Shown: positions 5,693 to 7,985 of the stretch, one piece after another
Layout of the letters: every line of letters begins with the position of its first letter
How positions within the stretch are numbered: position 1 is the first letter of the stretch
Source of the DNA: an uncultured Clostridia bacterium
GTDB taxonomy: Bacteria > Bacillota > Clostridia > TANB77 > CAG-508
DNA: 7,985 nucleotides
NCBI GenBank assembly: GCA_944392065.1
Contig: CALXVO010000056.1
Span: 1-7,985 of the forward strand
Direction of reading: 5' to 3'
Notes under the pieces: generated by a model
What the model was told of the DNA's origin: nothing
Database searches by the model: none
Seen by the model: the letters and a program-made list of their open reading frames with translations, nothing else
Made by a program: the position numbers and the translations under genes

Positions 5693-6276
5693 GACAAAAC
5701 AGTATCACTAATAAATATCAATCCTAAAGCATAGACAATAATAGTTTGAGCTCTGTAAGGTATTTTGGATAAAACAATATTAACTTTTTTCTTAAAGAAA
5801 GGGTATACAAAGTTAATAAAGAGAATAGCTATTATTCCCCAAGCAAAGGAATAAAATATACTTATACGTCCATTCAAATTTAAAACCTCATCTGTATAAT
5901 CCCACCATTTTAAGCTAAACATTGCTTCCATACCAAAGCTTACTAGATACTCGAATATTGAGAAAATTATTGCGGCATAGATAAATAATTTTAAATTATG
6001 TTTCTTATAAGTACTAAAAAATATAATTAAAATTAAAGCTCCCCAGCCATAGATAGGGCAAAGAGGTCCAAAAAGGAAACCTCTTTTGGTAAAATGACCT
6101 AATGTATAAAAACTAAAACAGGTTTCTAATAGCCAACCAACAACAGCGAATATTAAAAAATATAAAAAATATAAGTAAACTCTAGGTAATTTTTTATTTT
6201 TAGATTTATTTGCATTTTTATTACTATCTTCTACAACTAGTATTTCATTTTTAGTATTTTCAATACCTTCCCCCAT
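5668..6276 (-). CDS. Five-helix membrane protein of the CmpB (PF06541, 'ABC transporter permease') family
   Basis: A 202-residue integral membrane protein. A 30-residue polar, Lys/Asn-rich N-terminal tail without signal peptide is followed by about five membrane helices (roughly 33-53, 71-88, 97-115, 138-160, 176-198). Family hallmarks are visible: FAVVGWLLET (43-52), KRGFLFGPLCPIYGWGAL (64-81), an E-L-S-MEA stretch (109-118), WWDY (124-127) and NLNGRISI with a following W (133-146). The family name suggests an ABC permease, but no ATP-binding partner is present here and the function is not established. ATG at 6274-6276 is preceded by AAGGA (6289-6293) with a rather long 12-nt gap. It is transcribed against trmR and divergently from trmL. 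Its end overlaps the small downstream ORF by 25 bp. Confidence 0.85.
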   Translation of the reverse strand: MGEGIENTKNEILVVEDSNKNANKSKNKKLPRVYLYFLYFLIFAVVGWLLETCFSFYTLGHFTKRGFLFGPLCPIYGWGALILIIFFSTYKKHNLKLFIYAAIIFSIFEYLVSFGMEAMFSLKWWDYTDEVLNLNGRISIFYSFAWGIIAILFINFVYPFFKKKVNIVLSKIPYRAQTIIVYALGLIFISDTVLSCIKYLLI

Positions 6277-6311
6277 ATAAAACTACATTCCTTTCATAAA
6301 ATACAACATAT

Positions 6312-6340
6312 ATGATAGCAAATTTATCAAAAAAAGTAAA
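6312..6340 (-). promoter_or_regulatory. Probable promoter of the CmpB-like gene
   Basis: On the minus strand, TTTACT (6335-6340, 4 of 6) is followed by 17 bp and TATCAT (6312-6317, 5 of 6), ending about 35 nt upstream of the start codon. Spacing and position are right, but in DNA this A/T-rich such matches occur by chance. Confidence 0.45.
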
Positions 6341-6498
6341 TCATATTAAGAAAAGTTTAATCAAATAGCATAGTAAATGGTTAATATTCAGCGTAAATTT
6401 GTAGTATATGTCTTAGTAGTATGTATATTTTTTATTTTTATTTTCGGCCCCACCAACTGCAAACAGTCTGTAGCAAACAAGATATAAGTCTTATGTGG

Positions 6499-6527
6499 TT
6501 GTATTTTTACTAGATTTATTGTATAAT
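6499..6527 (+). promoter_or_regulatory. Probable promoter of trmL
   Basis: A perfect -10 box TATAAT (6522-6527) has TTGTAT (6499-6504, 3 of 6) 17 bp upstream. The predicted start near 6534 leaves a short leader of about 27 nt before the trmL ATG. The -10 box is convincing, the -35 box is weak. A small dyad ATAAG-T-CTTAT (6484-6494) lies just upstream of the -35 box. Confidence 0.6.
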
Positions 6528-6560
6528 AGATGTGCTTGAAAAAAGGAAGTGACTATTAAA

Positions 6561-7058
6561 ATGAAATTAAATATAGTATTAGTTGAACCAGAAATACCAC
6601 AAAATACAGGAAATATAGCAAGAACTTGTGCTGCAATAGGAGCAAAACTTCATTTAGTATATCCGTTAGGTTTTAGCATTTCGGAAAAAGCAGTAAAAAG
6701 AGCAGGACTTGACTATTGGGATAAATTAGAAATAGAAGAGCATTTATCGTTTGAAAAATTTTTAGAAAAATATAAACCCGAAGAAAATAATATGTTCTTT
6801 GTAACGACAAAAGGAAAACATGTATATTCAGAACCAAATTATGGAGAGATGGAGGAAGTTTTTGCTTTATTTGGAAAAGAAACAAAAGGACTTCCAGAAG
6901 ATATTTTATTAAAATATATAGATAAGACTATAAGAATACCAATGAGACCTACACTTAGGTCCTTAAATTTAGCAAATTCAGTTGCAATAGTAGCGTATGA
7001 TATTGTAAGGCAACAGAATTTTGAAGGACTAGAAGAAATAAGTAAGTATTTTGATTAA
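6561..7058 (+). CDS. trmL: tRNA (cytidine/uridine(34)-2'-O)-methyltransferase TrmL
   Basis: A 165-residue SPOUT-class (alpha/beta knot) methyltransferase that in known members adds the 2'-O-methyl group to nucleotide 34 of tRNA-Leu isoacceptors using SAM. Hallmarks: VEPEIPQNTGNIARTCAA near the N-terminus, FGKETKGLP in the middle, and the knot segment IPMRPTLRSLNLANSVAIVAYDIVRQ near the C-terminus. Length fits the stand-alone TrmL form (about 155-165) without an extra RNA-binding domain. I chose ATG 6561 over the in-frame GTG at 6549, because the strong AAGGAAGTGA ribosome binding site (6543-6552) contains that GTG and sits 8 nt before ATG, and because family members start at the equivalent of MKLNIVLVEP. 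Its neighbours trmR and trhP act on the same tRNA position. Confidence 0.95.
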   Translation: MKLNIVLVEPEIPQNTGNIARTCAAIGAKLHLVYPLGFSISEKAVKRAGLDYWDKLEIEEHLSFEKFLEKYKPEENNMFFVTTKGKHVYSEPNYGEMEEVFALFGKETKGLPEDILLKYIDKTIRIPMRPTLRSLNLANSVAIVAYDIVRQQNFEGLEEISKYFD

Positions 7059-7065
7059 TGCGCAA

Positions 7066-7156
7066 TTGGGGACGCACTTATTCGGCGCAAGTTTAATTAT
7101 AAATTTACTTGAAACATCAAAAAATAGTTGTTTACGCAGAATAAGTGTGTGCTCAA
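7066..7156. repeat. Long imperfect palindrome between trmL and trhP (REP-like)
   Basis: The arms 7066-7087 and 7135-7156 (22 bp each) pair with two mismatches and two G-T pairs; the most solid part is ACTTATTC (7076-7083) with GAATAAGT (7139-7146). The interior contains a second small hairpin with CAAGT (7088-7092) and ACTTG (7107-7111). No T-run follows and no ORF is present. The outer motif begins TTGGGGACGC; palindromes beginning GGGGAC are, to my recollection, frequent in intergenic DNA of Clostridia and often occur with REP-associated tyrosine transposases, though none is in this window. Confidence 0.6.
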
Positions 7157-7188
7157 CCAGCTAAAAGTAGAAAGGATGTAGATTATAG

Positions 7189-7985
7189 ATGAAAAAACCA
7201 GAGTTATTAGCACCAGCGGGTTCATTTGAAAAAGCAAAGACGGCATTTATGTATGGAGCAGATGCAGTTTATTGTGGAACAGGATCATTATCTTTAAGAA
7301 GTAGAGCAGAAGTAAATGATGATGATTTAGCTAAAACAATAGAATATGCTCATAGTATAGGGAAAAAAGTGTATGCTGCTATTAATATTTATGCTTGGGA
7401 TGAATATTATGATGAAATAAAAAAACAAGCAAAAATGCTAAATAAAATGAAAGTAGATGGAATTATTGCATCAGATGGTGGAGTTATTGAAATTTTAAAA
7501 GAATATGCACCAGATGTGGATATCCATGTTAGTACACAAGCCAATACTGTAAGTTATCATTCCGCAAATTTTTGGTATAAGAATGGAGCAAAAAGAGTAA
7601 TACTTGGAAGAGAAATGAATAAAGAACAGATAAAAGAAATAATGAAGAATAAACCAAAAGACTTAGAAGTAGAAATGTTTATTCACGGGGCTATTTGCTT
7701 TGGTTATTCTGGAAGATGTTTTTTAAGTGATTTCTTAGCTTCAAGAAGTGCAAATTTAGGTGATTGTGCACAAAGCTGTAGATGGGCATATAATGTGTAT
7801 GTTGAAGAACATAATAAACCTGGAAATTTGATGCCAGTTGAATATGATGAAAATGGAACATACATATTTTCTTCAAAAGATTTATGCTTAATAAAAGAAA
7901 TCCCTGAAATAATTGATATGGGAATTGATAGTTTGAAAATAGAGGGAAGATTAAAAACAGAGTATTATTTAGCATCAGTGGTAAA
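7189..7985 (+). CDS. trhP: U32 family protein TrhP (YegQ/YrrO-like), 5' part only
   Basis: The first 265 residues of a U32 family protein that runs off the window end; full-length relatives have about 400-450. TrhP makes 5-hydroxyuridine at tRNA position 34 by the prephenate-dependent route, the step before TrmR. The start ELLAPAGSFEKAKTAFMYGADAVYCG is the typical U32 opening. The signature EMFIHGAICFGYSGRCFLS (162-180) matches the family pattern, and four cysteines in the spacing C170-x6-C177-x15-C193-x3-C197 fit the Fe-S cluster ligands of TrhP/RlhA. The segments GTYIFSSKDLCLI and DSLKIEGRLK match YegQ closely, so I prefer TrhP to RlhA or a protease. The start ATG is 12 nt after AAAGGA (7171-7176), a long but acceptable gap. 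Despite the older 'peptidase U32' label I see no evidence of proteolysis. Confidence 0.9.
   Translation, partial: MKKPELLAPAGSFEKAKTAFMYGADAVYCGTGSLSLRSRAEVNDDDLAKTIEYAHSIGKKVYAAINIYAWDEYYDEIKKQAKMLNKMKVDGIIASDGGVIEILKEYAPDVDIHVSTQANTVSYHSANFWYKNGAKRVILGREMNKEQIKEIMKNKPKDLEVEMFIHGAICFGYSGRCFLSDFLASRSANLGDCAQSCRWAYNVYVEEHNKPGNLMPVEYDENGTYIFSSKDLCLIKEIPEIIDMGIDSLKIEGRLKTEYYLASVV

Noticed and set aside
6440..6500. Riboswitch ahead of trmL
   Set aside because: Only 4-5 bp stems are found, the segment lies upstream of the predicted transcription start, and no known aptamer core is recognisable.
6549..6560. GTG start four codons upstream of trmL ATG
   Set aside because: The GTG is part of the ribosome binding site AAGGAAGTGA, which is correctly spaced for ATG 6561.
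7691..7975. 94-codon minus-strand open frame at the right edge
   Set aside because: It is the shadow of the conserved cysteine region of trhP.

Overview
The window is AT-rich and reads as chromosomal DNA of a low-GC Gram-positive bacterium, most likely a member of Clostridia. The reasons are the A/T-ending codons and AGA-dominated arginine usage, strong AGGAGG-type ribosome binding sites, sigma-A-type promoters, and gene families that recur in Firmicutes (an Asp23/Gls24 domain protein, cmk-plsC, typA, trmR, a CmpB-type membrane protein, trmL and a U32 protein). I cannot place it to genus from sequence alone.

Positions 1-2570 hold a left-hand group on the + strand. It starts with a promoter and a P-loop ATPase fused to an Asp23/Gls24 domain. 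A single polypeptide joining cytidylate kinase (Cmk) to a 1-acylglycerol-3-phosphate acyltransferase (PlsC) follows, then a 62-residue single-pass membrane protein whose ribosome binding site overlaps the stop codon of the fusion. Positions 2571-4572 hold typA (bipA), which has its own perfect consensus promoter and a 90-nt leader that can fold into a hairpin. Positions 4573-4879 are non-coding and packed with three successive palindromic elements, including a ~121-bp imperfect hairpin that starts 4 bp after the typA stop.

Positions 4880-7985 hold three genes for tRNA wobble-position (nucleotide 34) modification, all on the + strand: trmR (mo5U34 O-methyltransferase), trmL (2'-O-methylation of nucleotide 34) and trhP (U32 family, ho5U34 synthesis, cut by the window end). 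They are interrupted by two minus-strand genes, a five-helix CmpB-family membrane protein and a small unrecognised ORF. A perfect bidirectional terminator separates trmR from the minus-strand pair. A second long imperfect palindrome lies between trmL and trhP.

Taken together, most genes are housekeeping: translation (typA and three wobble modifiers), nucleotide/phospholipid precursor supply (Cmk-PlsC) and envelope-related proteins. I found no CRISPR, toxin-antitoxin, phage or transposase gene. The less ordinary items are the two domain fusions, the clustering of nucleotide-34 enzymes, the short N-terminus of TrmR with a TTG start, and the dense palindromic repeats in two intergenic gaps.
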